Below, in pieces: positions 33,490 to 42,497 of a DNA stretch of 64,000 bases (the stretch's first letter is position 1; the number at the start of each line of letters is the position of its first letter). The notes under the pieces are model-generated. The model was not told where the DNA came from. It made no database searches and was given only the letters and a program-made list of their open reading frames with translations. The stretch comes from Nocardioides sp. (GTDB lineage Bacteria; Actinomycetota; Actinomycetes; Propionibacteriales; Nocardioidaceae): the NCBI GenBank assembly GCA_037045645.1, contig JBAOIH010000001.1:620001-684000 (forward strand), written 5' to 3'. The position numbers and the translations under genes are program-made.

Positions 33490-35080
33490 CTACTTCTTGA
33501 TCTGGTCCTTGCCAGGCCCGCCCTTGATCTTGTCCTTGCCGGGGCCTCCGACGATCTTGTCCTTGCCTGAGCCACCGAAGATCTTGTCGGCGCCACTGCC
33601 ACCCCACAGCCGGTCCTTGCCGCTACCGCCCTTGAGGGTGTCGGCGCCGCTGCCACCCTTGATCGTGTCGGCGCCGCTGCCGCCGAGGATCTTGTCCTTG
33701 CCGCCGTTGCCGCACAGATAGTCGGCACCGCCTCGACCGGTGATGGTGTCGTGGCCGCCGCGTCCCACGATGACGTCGGTCCACAGCGTGCCCTGCAGGA
33801 CGTTGTCGGCGCCGTCGCCGTACGCCGTCGCATAACGCCCCGCGCACTTGGGCACCGCGTCGCCGACCAGGCCATAGAGCAGCCCCGACTCCTGGGCGTC
33901 CACTCCGGTCGCCACCACTCGCCCGCCCCACTGCACGATCAGGCCGGTCGCCCGGGTCCCCGGGTTGGCGTCGGCGAAGGTCCCGTTGAATCCCCAACTG
34001 GTGTCGAAGGCTCCCGTCGAAAGCAGGCGTACGACGGCCGTCTTGTTGCCCGAGATCGACGGCAGCAGGATCTTGTCGTCGCCGGTCTTGGCGAGCATCC
34101 CGTTGAGGGTGAAGTTGTAGTCCCGGTGCGTGGCGTACGAGGTATCCAGCGCGCCCGAGGGCGTGAAGCGGGTGACCACCATGGCGCTGCGCGTGTTGTT
34201 CCCGGACTTCTCGCGTACGCCACCCGCGAGCACGATCGAGCCGGTGTTGGTCTGGGCAGCCGAGGCCGGAGTCATCCCGTTGATGGCCCACGCGCCGAGC
34301 GGGGGAGCCACGTCGATCGTGGCGCGCCCCTGGTTGCCGAAACCGGAGTCGACGGTGCCGTTGCCGAGCAGGCGTACGACGTCCAGGCTCTGCGCGCCGC
34401 GGCCGGCAGCCAGGATCTTGCCGTCACCTTGCACACTCAGGTGATCGACCACCGCCAGCGGCGTGGCGGTGCCGCCGGCGGCGCCGAAGCTGGAGTCCAC
34501 CTTGCCCTCGGGCGTCATCCGGTAGACCGAGGACCGGTCCGCGACCACGAGCTGCCCGTTGGGTGCCATCGCGATGTCGGTCAGTTGCGCCTGGTTGAAA
34601 CTGGCTCCGCCACCCTTGCCCCAGGTCTGGTCCCAGGCTCCCCACGGAGTGAATCGCCAGATGCGGCTGGTGTTGTTGTCGGGATTCCAGGCGCTGACAT
34701 AGATGTTGCCGGTGGTCTTGTCGACGGCCGTGGCGGGCATCCGCCAGGCGCCCGAGTTGCCGAAGTAGCGCTGTCCGTTGCCGGCGAAGCCGGTGTTGGC
34801 GGTGCCGTCGGCGTTGAAGACTCGCAGGTTGAGCGCGTTCGAGGTCGCGTTGTCGCGCACCGAGACCGTAATGACCATGTCACTGTTGCCGTGGTCGAGT
34901 GCGACCGGTCGGTTGCCGCCGCCACCCAACGTCACGCGTCCGCCGCTCGCGAACGTGGTGTTCGTACGCACCCGCGGCGTACGCCGGGGACGGGACGAGC
35001 AGCGCGCCGGAGAGCGCCAGAGCGGAGGTCGCGCCGAGCGCGGCGACCCTTCGGCCGAGTCGAGCATGCTGGGCAGTCAT
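33490..35080 (-). pseudogene. Secreted protein with delta-60 propeller repeats and C-terminal RTX-like calcium repeats, frameshifted after the signal peptide
   Basis: ATG 35080 (GGAGG upstream) encodes a signal peptide ending SGALLVPSPAYAA. One extra G in the GGG run at 34971-34973 breaks the frame there; removing it joins AYAA to VRTNTTFASGGRVTLGGG. The mature part has repeats of the kind DSSFGAAGG / DSGFGNQG / DTSWGFNG (delta-60-type propeller). About 130 C-terminal residues carry eleven or so RTX-like nonapeptides (GGSGADTIK, GGSGKDRLW, GGPGKDKIK) that should bind calcium outside the cell. The coding sequence after the shift is intact over 490 residues, so a sequencing insertion is plausible. 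Function unknown; possibly adhesive. Confidence 0.83.
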
Positions 35081-35159
35081 CTAGAACCTCCGAGAGCCAG
35101 GGCACCCGCCGAGTCGGGCGACCGCGTGATTGCTCAGATGCTCCCCAACGAGAGTTGGT

Positions 35160-37010
35160 TCACACGCCGGGGTTGTAGAGCCGCTCCAACACGTCGGAAT
35201 ACTTCGTGGTCACCACGCGTCGTTTGAGTTTCAGCGTGGGGGTCAGTTCGTCGGACTCCGCGGTCCATTCCATGGGCAGCAACTCGAAGGCCTTGACCTG
35301 CTCTGGCCTGCTCAGTCGTGCGTTGGCTGCATCCACGGCCTCTTGCACCATCGCCCGGATCTGCGGGTGCTCGGTGAGCTCGGCCAGATCCTGGAACTCG
35401 ATGCCCATCTTCTGCGCGATCAGCGGCGCGATCTCCCCGTCGAGGGTGAGGACCGCGACCACGTACGGCTTGGCGTCACCCACCGCCATCGCGTGGCCGA
35501 TGAGCGGCGACTCCTTCAGGAAGTTCTCGATGTTCGACGGCGCGATGTTCTTGCCCGCGCTGGTGATGATCAGTTCCTTCTTGCGGTCGATGATCGAATA
35601 GAAACCATCGTCGTCGACGGTGCCGATGTCGCCGGTATGGATCCAGCCGTCCGCATCGACCAGCGTGCCCGTCGCCTCGTCGTTGCGGTAGTAGCCCGGC
35701 GTGTTCACCGGTCCGCGGGTCAGGATCTCGCCGTCCTCGCCCAGCATGACCTCGATGCCGGGGTTGGCGCGACCGACGGTGCCGAGTTTGAAGCCGTCGG
35801 GTCCGTTGGCGGTGAACGCGCCGGTGGTCTCGGTCATGCCATAGACGTCATAGACGTGCAGGCCGAGCCCGCCCATGAACCTGGCGACCTCGAGCGGCAT
35901 CGGCGCCGCAGCGCTGGCGGCCCACTTCACCTGGTCGAGCCCGAGCAGCAGGCGCAGGAAGCCGAGGATCGCGCCGTCGGCCTGGTCGTACGCCTCCTGG
36001 ATCTCAGGCGTCACCTCGTTGCCGAACTCGTGTGCCTGCGTCCACGCCAGGCCTGCGGCCATCGCGTCCTGGACCATCTTCTGGTTGTCGGGGTTCGGGT
36101 CCTCCGCGAGCTTGGCCGAGATCCCGGTCTTGATCTTCTCCCACACCCGAGGCACCCCGAAGAACGCCGTCGGGTGCACCTCGCCGAGCGCACCCAGCAG
36201 CCCGGCCGGGTCGGGAATGGCGTGCACGTGACTGCCCAGGAAGGGCGGGCCGTACGTCGCCAGCACCCGCTCGGCGATGTGTGCCAGCGGCAGATAGCTG
36301 ACGGTGCGCTGTTGGCCGGTCAGACCGGCTGCATCCATCGTGGAGGTGGCTTCGTACATCACGTTGTGGTGAGTCAGGACGACGCCCTTGGGGTTGCCCG
36401 TCGTACCACTCGTGTAGAGGTAGGTAGCCGGCGTGTCGGCGGTGATCTGCGCCATCCGGTCTGCGACCACGCTGGTGTCGTCGCCCTTGGCGAGGAAGTC
36501 GGCCCAGGTCAGGACGCGCGGGTCGTGAATGGCCTCGGTGTCGCCGAACATCACGACGTGCTTGATGGAGTCGACCTCGGCGAGCGCGCGCTCCCACCGC
36601 TGATATCGGTCAAGATCCTCCAGGACGATGACCACCGGCCGTGATTCGCCGGCGATGAAGGCGACCTGCTCCTGGGAGAGGGTGTTGTAGATCGACATCG
36701 GCACCGCCGCTGCGGTCATCGCGCCATAGTCGGCGATCGTGTGAGCCGTACGGTTGCTCGCCATCAGCGCGATGGCATCGCCCTTCTCGACGCCCAAGGC
36801 GATGAATGCCGCCGCGCAGCGCTGGGTGAGGTCCCAGGTCTCGGCCCAGGAGATGGTGTTCCACGACTCGCCCTCGGGCACGTCGAAGCGGTCGGAGAAG
36901 GCCGGGTCGTCAGCGAATTCCTGCGCTGCTTTCTGGACCATGAGCGGCATGTTGACGCCCTCGATCCGGGACTCGTAGTCAGCGCGTGCGGCAAGGACGT
37001 CGTCGGTCAT
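35160..37010 (-). CDS. Long-chain acyl-CoA ligase (AMP-forming)
   Basis: A 616-residue adenylate-forming enzyme that activates fatty acids to acyl-CoA via acyl-AMP. AMP-binding motif YLYTSGTTGNPKGVVLTHHN is at about residues 182-201; further motifs are VYGMTETTGAFT, GWIHTGDIGTVDDDGFYSII and the C-terminal KNIAPSNIENFLK with the catalytic Lys. Resembles mycobacterial FadD15. Likely functions with the acyl-CoA dehydrogenase just upstream on the same strand. Confidence 0.93.
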   Translation of the reverse strand: MTDDVLAARADYESRIEGVNMPLMVQKAAQEFADDPAFSDRFDVPEGESWNTISWAETWDLTQRCAAAFIALGVEKGDAIALMASNRTAHTIADYGAMTAAAVPMSIYNTLSQEQVAFIAGESRPVVIVLEDLDRYQRWERALAEVDSIKHVVMFGDTEAIHDPRVLTWADFLAKGDDTSVVADRMAQITADTPATYLYTSGTTGNPKGVVLTHHNVMYEATSTMDAAGLTGQQRTVSYLPLAHIAERVLATYGPPFLGSHVHAIPDPAGLLGALGEVHPTAFFGVPRVWEKIKTGISAKLAEDPNPDNQKMVQDAMAAGLAWTQAHEFGNEVTPEIQEAYDQADGAILGFLRLLLGLDQVKWAASAAAPMPLEVARFMGGLGLHVYDVYGMTETTGAFTANGPDGFKLGTVGRANPGIEVMLGEDGEILTRGPVNTPGYYRNDEATGTLVDADGWIHTGDIGTVDDDGFYSIIDRKKELIITSAGKNIAPSNIENFLKESPLIGHAMAVGDAKPYVVAVLTLDGEIAPLIAQKMGIEFQDLAELTEHPQIRAMVQEAVDAANARLSRPEQVKAFELLPMEWTAESDELTPTLKLKRRVVTTKYSDVLERLYNPGV

Positions 37011-37076
37011 GGTGTGCTCCCAAGGCGGCGGCGGATGTGATGACCGTCACCCTAGGTGATCGCCCCGCGCCTTCCC

Positions 37077-37139
37077 GAAGAACTGCGGCATTAGGCGGCA
37101 AATCGGAGCGAAAAGTCTCGCTTTTGGCCGCAGTTCTTC
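37077..37139. repeat. Inverted repeat GAAGAACTGCGGC in the gap between acyl-CoA dehydrogenase and ligase
   Basis: Arms GAAGAACTGCGGC (37077-37089) and GCCGCAGTTCTTC (37127-37139) are exact reverse complements. A partial inner pairing GCGAAAAG/CTTTTGGC sits in the loop. The 12 inner bases of the arm are the same as in the inverted repeat at 17368-17428. Possible terminator for the dehydrogenase operon, or a repeat family. Confidence 0.65.
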
Positions 37140-37185
37140 CGCAGTGGGGTCGGTTGAATGGCCGCAACCCCGTCGCCCGTACCCA

Positions 37186-38325
37186 CTAGAGCCCGAGCGA
37201 CCGGCCGATGATCTCCTTCTGGATCTCCGTCGTGCCGCCGTAGATCGTGGAGATGCGGGAGTCGAGGTACGCCCGGGCGATGGGGTACTCCAGCATGTAG
37301 CCATAGCCGCCGTGCAGTTGTACGCCCTGGTTCACCAACTTGTTCTGCAATTCGGTGGTCCACCACTTGATCATCGCGGCGTCGACCGCGGTCAGTTCGC
37401 CCGCCAGGTGCTTGGTCAGGCAGGAGTCGAGGAACGCGCGTGCCACGGTCGCCTCCGTGGCCATCTCGGCCACGAGGAAGCGGTTGTGCTGGAACTTCCC
37501 GATCGGCTTGCCGAACGCCTCGCGGGTCTTGGCGTAGTCCAGGCACAGTTCGACGATCAGCTCACAGGCTGCGACCGCCTGAGCCCCGATGATCAGCCGC
37601 TCCTGCGGCAGATTCATCATCAGATAGAGGAAGCCTTGGCCCTCCTCGCCGAGCAGGTTCGCCTTGGGCACGCGTACGTCGGTGAACGACAACTCGGCGG
37701 TGTCCTGGGCGTGCAACCCGATCTTCTCCAGGTTGCGACCACGCTCGAACCCCTCCATCCCACGCTCGACCACGAGCAGCGAGATGCCCTTGTGGCCGGC
37801 CTCGGGGTCCGTACGCGCCACCACGATCACCAGGTCGGCGTTGATGCCGTTGGAGATGAAAGTCTTCGACCCGTTGACCAGATAGTGATCGCCCTGGTCG
37901 ACGGCGGTCGTACGCACGCCTTGCAGGTCCGAGCCCGCGCCCGGCTCGGTCATCGCGATAGCCGTGATGATCTCGCCCGAGACGCACCCGGGCAACCAGC
38001 GCTGCTTCTGCTCCTCGGTGCCGAGCGAGGAGAGGTAGGGCACGATGATGTCCGTGTGGACCGAGAAGCCCGGACCGTTCGCTCCCGAGCGGGCCTGCTC
38101 CTCGGACAAGATCACGTTGTAGCGAAAATCGGACACGCCTGCGCCGCCGTACTCCTCGGGCACATCGAAGCACAACAAACCGGCTGACCCGGCCGACTCC
38201 CACAGGGACCGCGGCACGATCCCGTCCTTCTCCCACTGGTCGTGGAAGGGCGTCACCTCACGTTCGAAGAACGCGCGGGCCGTACGCCGGAAGTCCTCGT
38301 GCTCGGCCTCCCAGAGTGTGGTCAC
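37186..38325 (-). CDS. Acyl-CoA dehydrogenase
   Basis: A 379-residue FAD enzyme introducing an alpha-beta double bond into acyl-CoA. Signatures: AIAMTEPGAGSDLQGVRT (family signature 1), YLVNGSKTFISNGINADLVI, and the C-terminal QLHGGYGYMLEYPIARAYLDSRISTIYGGTTEI (signature 2 region), where Glu in the YGGTTEI segment is the usual position for the catalytic base region. GTG 38325 overlaps the stop of the LLM oxidoreductase by 4 bases, so the two are co-translated. Confidence 0.94.
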   Translation of the reverse strand: MTTLWEAEHEDFRRTARAFFEREVTPFHDQWEKDGIVPRSLWESAGSAGLLCFDVPEEYGGAGVSDFRYNVILSEEQARSGANGPGFSVHTDIIVPYLSSLGTEEQKQRWLPGCVSGEIITAIAMTEPGAGSDLQGVRTTAVDQGDHYLVNGSKTFISNGINADLVIVVARTDPEAGHKGISLLVVERGMEGFERGRNLEKIGLHAQDTAELSFTDVRVPKANLLGEEGQGFLYLMMNLPQERLIIGAQAVAACELIVELCLDYAKTREAFGKPIGKFQHNRFLVAEMATEATVARAFLDSCLTKHLAGELTAVDAAMIKWWTTELQNKLVNQGVQLHGGYGYMLEYPIARAYLDSRISTIYGGTTEIQKEIIGRSLGL

Positions 38326-39362
38326 GAGACAAGTTCCTTGAGTTCGGCGATCGTCGCCGCGGGGTCCTCGGACGCGGGCATCACCTGAAGACGCGTCACC
38401 CCGGCCTCCTCGAAAGCCGCGATCCGCTCCTTGAGGTACGACTTCGGGCCGACCAGGTTGGCTGCCTCCAGCCAGTCCAGCGGGATCAGCGCCTCGGCCT
38501 CCTTCTTCTTGCCCGACAGGTAGAGGTCCTGGATCTTCTCGGCTTCCTCCTCATAGCCGTACGCCTTGGCGACGTCGTTGTAGAAGTTCTTGCCCTTCGC
38601 GCCCATCCCGCCGACGTAGAGCGCGAAGAGGGGGCGCGCGAAGTCGAGCAGCGCCTTGGTCTCCGGGCCCTCGCCGATCGCGACCAGACCGCCCGCCGTG
38701 ATCTCCAACGGCGCCAGGTCGGCTGAGCGCTTCGCGGCGCCGGCCCGCAACGCCGAGCCCCACACGCGGTCGGCCTTCTCGGGGTGGAACAGGTGCGGGA
38801 TCCAGCCGTCGGCGATCTCGGCGGTCTGCTCGACCGACTTCTCGCCCAGCGCGGCGATCCAGATCGGGATCGAGGAACGCTCGGGCTTGGTGAGCAGCTT
38901 CAGCGGCTTGCCCAGGCCGGTGACGCCGCCGTCGGCCTTGGTCAGCGGCAGTTTGATGATGCCGTCGTTCTCCAGCACCTCGCGCTTGAGCCCACGCCGC
39001 ACGAGGTCGATGATCTCGGCGGTGCGGCCGAGCGGCTTGGCGTACGGCACCCCGTGGAAGCCTTCGATCACCTGCGGCCCGGAGGCGCCCAAGCCGAGGA
39101 TGGCGCGACCTGAGGAGACGTTGTCGAGTCCCGCGATCGTCTGGAGGATCGCGCCGGGCGTTCGCGAATAGATGTTGAGGATGCCCGAGCCGATCTCGAT
39201 CGTTTCGGTCTTGGCGGCCAGATAGCCCATCAACGTGGGGGAGTCGAAGCCGTACGCCTCGGCCACCCAGACCGTGTCGAGTCCCGCCTTCTCGTACGCC
39301 ACGACCTGGTCGGCAGCGGCGCGCGGGTTGCCGTCGTACATCAAGAGCATCGAGAGCTTCAT
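38322..39362 (-). CDS. LLM-class, probably F420-dependent oxidoreductase
   Basis: A 346-residue luciferase-like monooxygenase family protein. MKLSMLLMYDGNPRAAADQV leads into YEKAGLDTVWVAEAYGFDSP; ILGLGASGPQVIEGFHG and the later IPIWIAALGEKSVEQTAEIADGW mark the F420-binding TIM barrel group. Probably reduces or oxidises an acyl or related substrate with F420; the substrate is unknown. First gene of a two-gene operon with the acyl-CoA dehydrogenase, preceded by a near-perfect palindromic operator. Confidence 0.87.
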   Translation of the reverse strand: MKLSMLLMYDGNPRAAADQVVAYEKAGLDTVWVAEAYGFDSPTLMGYLAAKTETIEIGSGILNIYSRTPGAILQTIAGLDNVSSGRAILGLGASGPQVIEGFHGVPYAKPLGRTAEIIDLVRRGLKREVLENDGIIKLPLTKADGGVTGLGKPLKLLTKPERSSIPIWIAALGEKSVEQTAEIADGWIPHLFHPEKADRVWGSALRAGAAKRSADLAPLEITAGGLVAIGEGPETKALLDFARPLFALYVGGMGAKGKNFYNDVAKAYGYEEEAEKIQDLYLSGKKKEAEALIPLDWLEAANLVGPKSYLKERIAAFEEAGVTRLQVMPASEDPAATIAELKELVS

Positions 39363-39372
39363 GCCCGCGATT

Positions 39373-39391
39373 GTGACAGTGGCACTGTCAC
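39373..39391. promoter_or_regulatory. Candidate TetR-type operator upstream of the LLM/ACAD operon
   Basis: GTGACAGTG-G-CACTGTCAC, a perfect 9-bp inverted repeat 11 bases upstream of the LLM start codon. Length and symmetry fit a TetR-family repressor site such as those that control acyl-CoA genes. No tetR gene lies in the immediate neighbourhood. Confidence 0.65.
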
Positions 39392-39414
39392 GGTACAAGT
39401 GGCTGCCCCGAGGT

Positions 39415-39981
39415 TCACCACACCCGGCGCGGTGGCTCCAACTCGCCTGGCCGTGCGGGTGCAACCGGCCTCCCTTGCCACTCGCCCGCGGTGTTCCAGA
39501 TGGTGCGGAGTTGTTGACGGTGGTCGGACACCAACATCTCGGCAGCCTGCTTGACGTCTGCGCAGAACTGCTGCTCTGAGAGGCCGCGCAAACTTCCTGG
39601 CGTGATCTGCACGGTCCAGGTCAGCAGCCCAACAGAAGCCACGTTGATCACTCCGTCACTGGAGCGGCCGGTGGCCTCGATCTGGTTCCGTGCTGCTTCG
39701 CGCTCACGCTGTACGTCGCTCCTCGGCGCAGGCTCTGTGCGGATCTCGCGACCCACGAGTTCACTTTGCATGCGAAAGAACTCTTTGACGCGTGCGACCC
39801 AGAGCAACTTCGCGACCTTTGCGACTTTGTCGGCGAGTCGGGCTTCGTCTGCCGTGGCGTAATAGCCGGGCACGAGCGAAAACGTCACATCCCGGTCGCC
39901 ACGGATAGTCGCGAAGGCAATGCCGTCGGGAGTTTGGGCCGAGATGGAGGTGGATTCCATGTGTTCTGCGACGGTGGTCAT
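39415..39981 (-). CDS. YbaB/EbfC-like protein, last gene of WXG cassette B
   Basis: A 188-residue protein. Residues about 15-85 give a strand pair (GIAFATIRGDRDVTFSLVPG) and a long helix, as expected of YbaB-like proteins. A second, similar half follows at about residues 110-160 (GVINVASVGLLTWTVQITPG, then a helix). Corresponds to the first gene of cassette A (5277-5837), likewise two-halved, although identity is low. It follows the large WXG-like gene by 9 bases. Function unknown. Confidence 0.62.
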   Translation of the reverse strand: MTTVAEHMESTSISAQTPDGIAFATIRGDRDVTFSLVPGYYATADEARLADKVAKVAKLLWVARVKEFFRMQSELVGREIRTEPAPRSDVQREREAARNQIEATGRSSDGVINVASVGLLTWTVQITPGSLRGLSEQQFCADVKQAAEMLVSDHRQQLRTIWNTAGEWQGRPVAPARPGELEPPRRVW

Positions 39982-39990
39982 GTCGTCTCC

Positions 39991-41073
39991 TCAGGCTTCC
40001 GGCTCGCCGAATCCATCGGGAATCTCGGACTCAGGGAGATCGGCCAAGTCGGGCCGAGGCATCGTGAATTCGTGGACTGTGTCTTGGCTGTAGGTGTGAT
40101 CCGTCCCGCCACCGTAGGGCGGGTAGTCGCGCGGACGGGGCGGTGTCCCCGGCGGGGCGGTGTAGCCAGCCAGGAGGTCGGCAAGAGTCCGGATCTGGTC
40201 GCGAATGAAGATCTCGTCCTCGAGCAACTGCATCCTGAGCTTGCCGATTTCCTCACGCAGCGACTCGGCCATGTCGGCGGGCCAGTCGCCCTTGATCTGG
40301 AGTTCCTTCTCAGGCTCATTGGGCAGCGCAACGGCTGCGCCGGCCACGGAGAAGCTGGCGCTTGCGATTGCCCAATAGACCATTGCTGACGTCCCGCCTG
40401 TGAAAGGGACGGCAGCGACCGCGATGATTGCTCCGATCAGCCCGAGCGCGAAGCTTTCGGCGCCCGGATTGCGCTGTCCTTCATAACTGTTCAAAGCCGC
40501 GTTGGACGCGTCGATCAAATTGCACACATCGGGGCGAGCTTTTTCCCACATTGCGGCCGAGGCCAGCATCGGGCCGCGCAGGCTGACAATCGCCTCGAAT
40601 TGATTGTGTACGACGCGCTCCAGTGGCGGAATGAAGTTGTCCTTGAAGGCAGAGATCGTGAGCGCGGTCCAGTCCTTGAGTTTGGTGTCGATGACCGACA
40701 ACTGCTCAAACGCCGCCGAGGGTGAGTACTCGTGACTCTCGCTGATGTCCGTGTGACCGCTGGGGCCGGCCATCTGGCTGAGTGCGGCCGTGAACTGGTT
40801 GGCCCTGGAGCGCAGGGGGCCAGGTTCGGGGAAGTCGGCGAGGTCGTCGAACAGGTCTTCAATATCGGCGAACCATGAGCGGATCTCCCCACGCCACTGG
40901 TCGCTCCAGATCTGTAACTTCTCGAGTTTCTCCTCGTGAGTCCAGTCGTGCGCGTCGGGGTTTTGCTCCGCGTACGTGCTGAACGCTCTGTTCGCTTGGT
41001 GGTCGACCTCGAGGTCGGTGAACCGCTCCACCAACGCCGTGGCGGCGCTGCGGACATTCCCATAGTCAGTCAT
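39991..41073 (-). CDS. Large helical membrane-segment protein, cassette B
   Basis: A 360-residue protein. The first ~200 residues are helical and acidic, rich in Trp/Asp, and resemble ESX-secreted helical bundles. A hydrophobic hairpin at about residues 210-255 (FALGLIGAIIAVAAVPFTGG, then TSAMVYWAIASASFSV) parallels the Gly-rich segment in the cassette A protein. The C-terminal ~60 residues are Pro/Gly/Tyr-rich (PPGTPPRPRDYPPYGGGTD). No enzymatic motif recognised. Its start overlaps the previous frame by 8 bases. Confidence 0.62.
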   Translation of the reverse strand: MTDYGNVRSAATALVERFTDLEVDHQANRAFSTYAEQNPDAHDWTHEEKLEKLQIWSDQWRGEIRSWFADIEDLFDDLADFPEPGPLRSRANQFTAALSQMAGPSGHTDISESHEYSPSAAFEQLSVIDTKLKDWTALTISAFKDNFIPPLERVVHNQFEAIVSLRGPMLASAAMWEKARPDVCNLIDASNAALNSYEGQRNPGAESFALGLIGAIIAVAAVPFTGGTSAMVYWAIASASFSVAGAAVALPNEPEKELQIKGDWPADMAESLREEIGKLRMQLLEDEIFIRDQIRTLADLLAGYTAPPGTPPRPRDYPPYGGGTDHTYSQDTVHEFTMPRPDLADLPESEIPDGFGEPEA

Positions 41074-41410
41074 AGGGGAGAGCCGCCTTCCGATTGTTGA
41101 ACTCGGTCATGGTTGCTTCGTCCTGCTCGGTGAAGTACTTGATGCACAGGTCCATCGCATGTGCGCTGTCTCGCAGGCTCTGGGCGTTGGTGCTCAACAT
41201 GGTGGTGATGGCCTCCTGCAGGGCTTCCCAATCGGCGAGGTAACCCTTGGCGCCCAGTCCGATCGTGTCGGGCCGATCGAGCGCATAAGACGCACCGACC
41301 GCACCGACCGTCGAACTGGCGCTGCTATGCGCATCCGCAAACTCTCGCAACGCCTTGGAGACCCACCACAGATCGTGGAGGTCCAGAGCAATCTGTTGAG
41401 GTGTGGGCAT
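41066..41410 (-). CDS. WXG100/ESAT-6-like small helical protein, cassette B
   Basis: A 114-residue helical protein. MPTPQQIALDLHDLWWVSKA opens a first helix; a short Gly-rich turn (TIGLGAKGYLADWEAL) with a Trp leads to a second helix ending in CIKYFTEQDEATMTEFN, with a YxxxD/E-like export signal possibility (YFTEQD). Same position and size as 5834-6163 in cassette A. Assigned to WXG100-like proteins from size and context; the exact WXG motif is not present. Confidence 0.62.
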   Translation of the reverse strand: MPTPQQIALDLHDLWWVSKALREFADAHSSASSTVGAVGASYALDRPDTIGLGAKGYLADWEALQEAITTMLSTNAQSLRDSAHAMDLCIKYFTEQDEATMTEFNNRKAALPYD

Positions 41411-41456
41411 AAGGCTCTCCTGACGTGAAAACGATGCGATGTTGAGATGGGTGGAG

Positions 41457-42443
41457 CTAGTTGTGGACTGTGACCGACCCGGTGAACTCGACTTGATGTT
41501 GAGCGGGTGCCTGCCCGACCGGTCCGGCGTCGGGCGAAAGTTGGTAACTTCGGTTGAGCGTGAGTTGCCACGGTCCGTTCCCAGTGACGGGCACCGCGTA
41601 GGTGGCAGTGAAGACCTGCGATTGCAGTTCGCGCTCATCCACCACGACACCCTCGCCGGAGTCAGACGCGATCGTGCCGGCCTGGGTGTCGATGCGGTAG
41701 CGGACCTCGTCAGTTCCAGTGTCTGAGTAGGTGAACGACCCCGGCGTAACGGTCGCGTCGACTACCAACCAGCGCGCTTCATCCTGTGTCCAGCCGGCCC
41801 CTGCGACATAGGGGACAAGCGTGCCCTTTGAAACGTGACACCGGACGTCATAGCGGAACCTGGCGTCGGGCGCCGAGTCCGTCGCGCAGTCAGGTGAGTC
41901 CGTCTGCTCTACCTGAGCGAACTGGTCTGCCGGGCTTGCTGCGACATCGCCCGTGGTGGTGTCGATATCCACGGAGAGTCCGTCGTAGGTGACCTCGAGT
42001 GTGGACGACGCGTCGTCGGGAACACGTACGAAGACGGTGCCTTCAGGGCGACTCCCTTGCGGGTCTTGTACGACGGGAGGCAACTCGATGCGGTTGCCCG
42101 CGACGGAGAGTGCTTGAGCGGCCGGGAGTGGGTCCGTCCCGTGCAGGACGGCGCCGAATGCTGGGGCGGGCCCGGTCTGAGTCCACTGAATGCCCAGGTA
42201 GTCGGTTCCTGACGCCGCGGTGAGAGGTTTTCCGTTTTCGGTGGAATCGCCAGGCACTTCTTGTGCGGGCTTGGCAAAGGTGAACTCGAACTGTCCGCTG
42301 GGCAACGTCAATGTCGCTCTTTGGCCCTCCAAGACGACATTCTGTGCGCCCGGCACCAACTTGCGAACTGCGGAATCGCCAGGGTCGGAACCGCATCCGG
42401 ACAACACCAGGGCCAGCACCGCAAGCAGGCCGATATTCCTCAT
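41457..42443 (-). CDS. Lipoprotein, first gene of cassette B
   Basis: A 328-residue predicted lipoprotein. MRNIGLLAVLALVLSGC carries a clear lipobox (LSGC, Cys17). The mature part is beta-rich, with YDGLSVDIDTTTGDV and GWTQDEARWLVVDATV; both blocks have counterparts in the cassette A lipoprotein. Two Cys (PDCATD and VRCHV) may pair. In this copy the lipoprotein is first in the operon, while in cassette A it is last. It is followed after 46 bases by the WXG100-like gene. Confidence 0.74.
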   Translation of the reverse strand: MRNIGLLAVLALVLSGCGSDPGDSAVRKLVPGAQNVVLEGQRATLTLPSGQFEFTFAKPAQEVPGDSTENGKPLTAASGTDYLGIQWTQTGPAPAFGAVLHGTDPLPAAQALSVAGNRIELPPVVQDPQGSRPEGTVFVRVPDDASSTLEVTYDGLSVDIDTTTGDVAASPADQFAQVEQTDSPDCATDSAPDARFRYDVRCHVSKGTLVPYVAGAGWTQDEARWLVVDATVTPGSFTYSDTGTDEVRYRIDTQAGTIASDSGEGVVVDERELQSQVFTATYAVPVTGNGPWQLTLNRSYQLSPDAGPVGQAPAQHQVEFTGSVTVHN

Positions 42444-42497
42444 GCTGTGAGCCCTACCGTCTTCGACGATCCGCGAAACACCTGTCGATGCGTAAGA

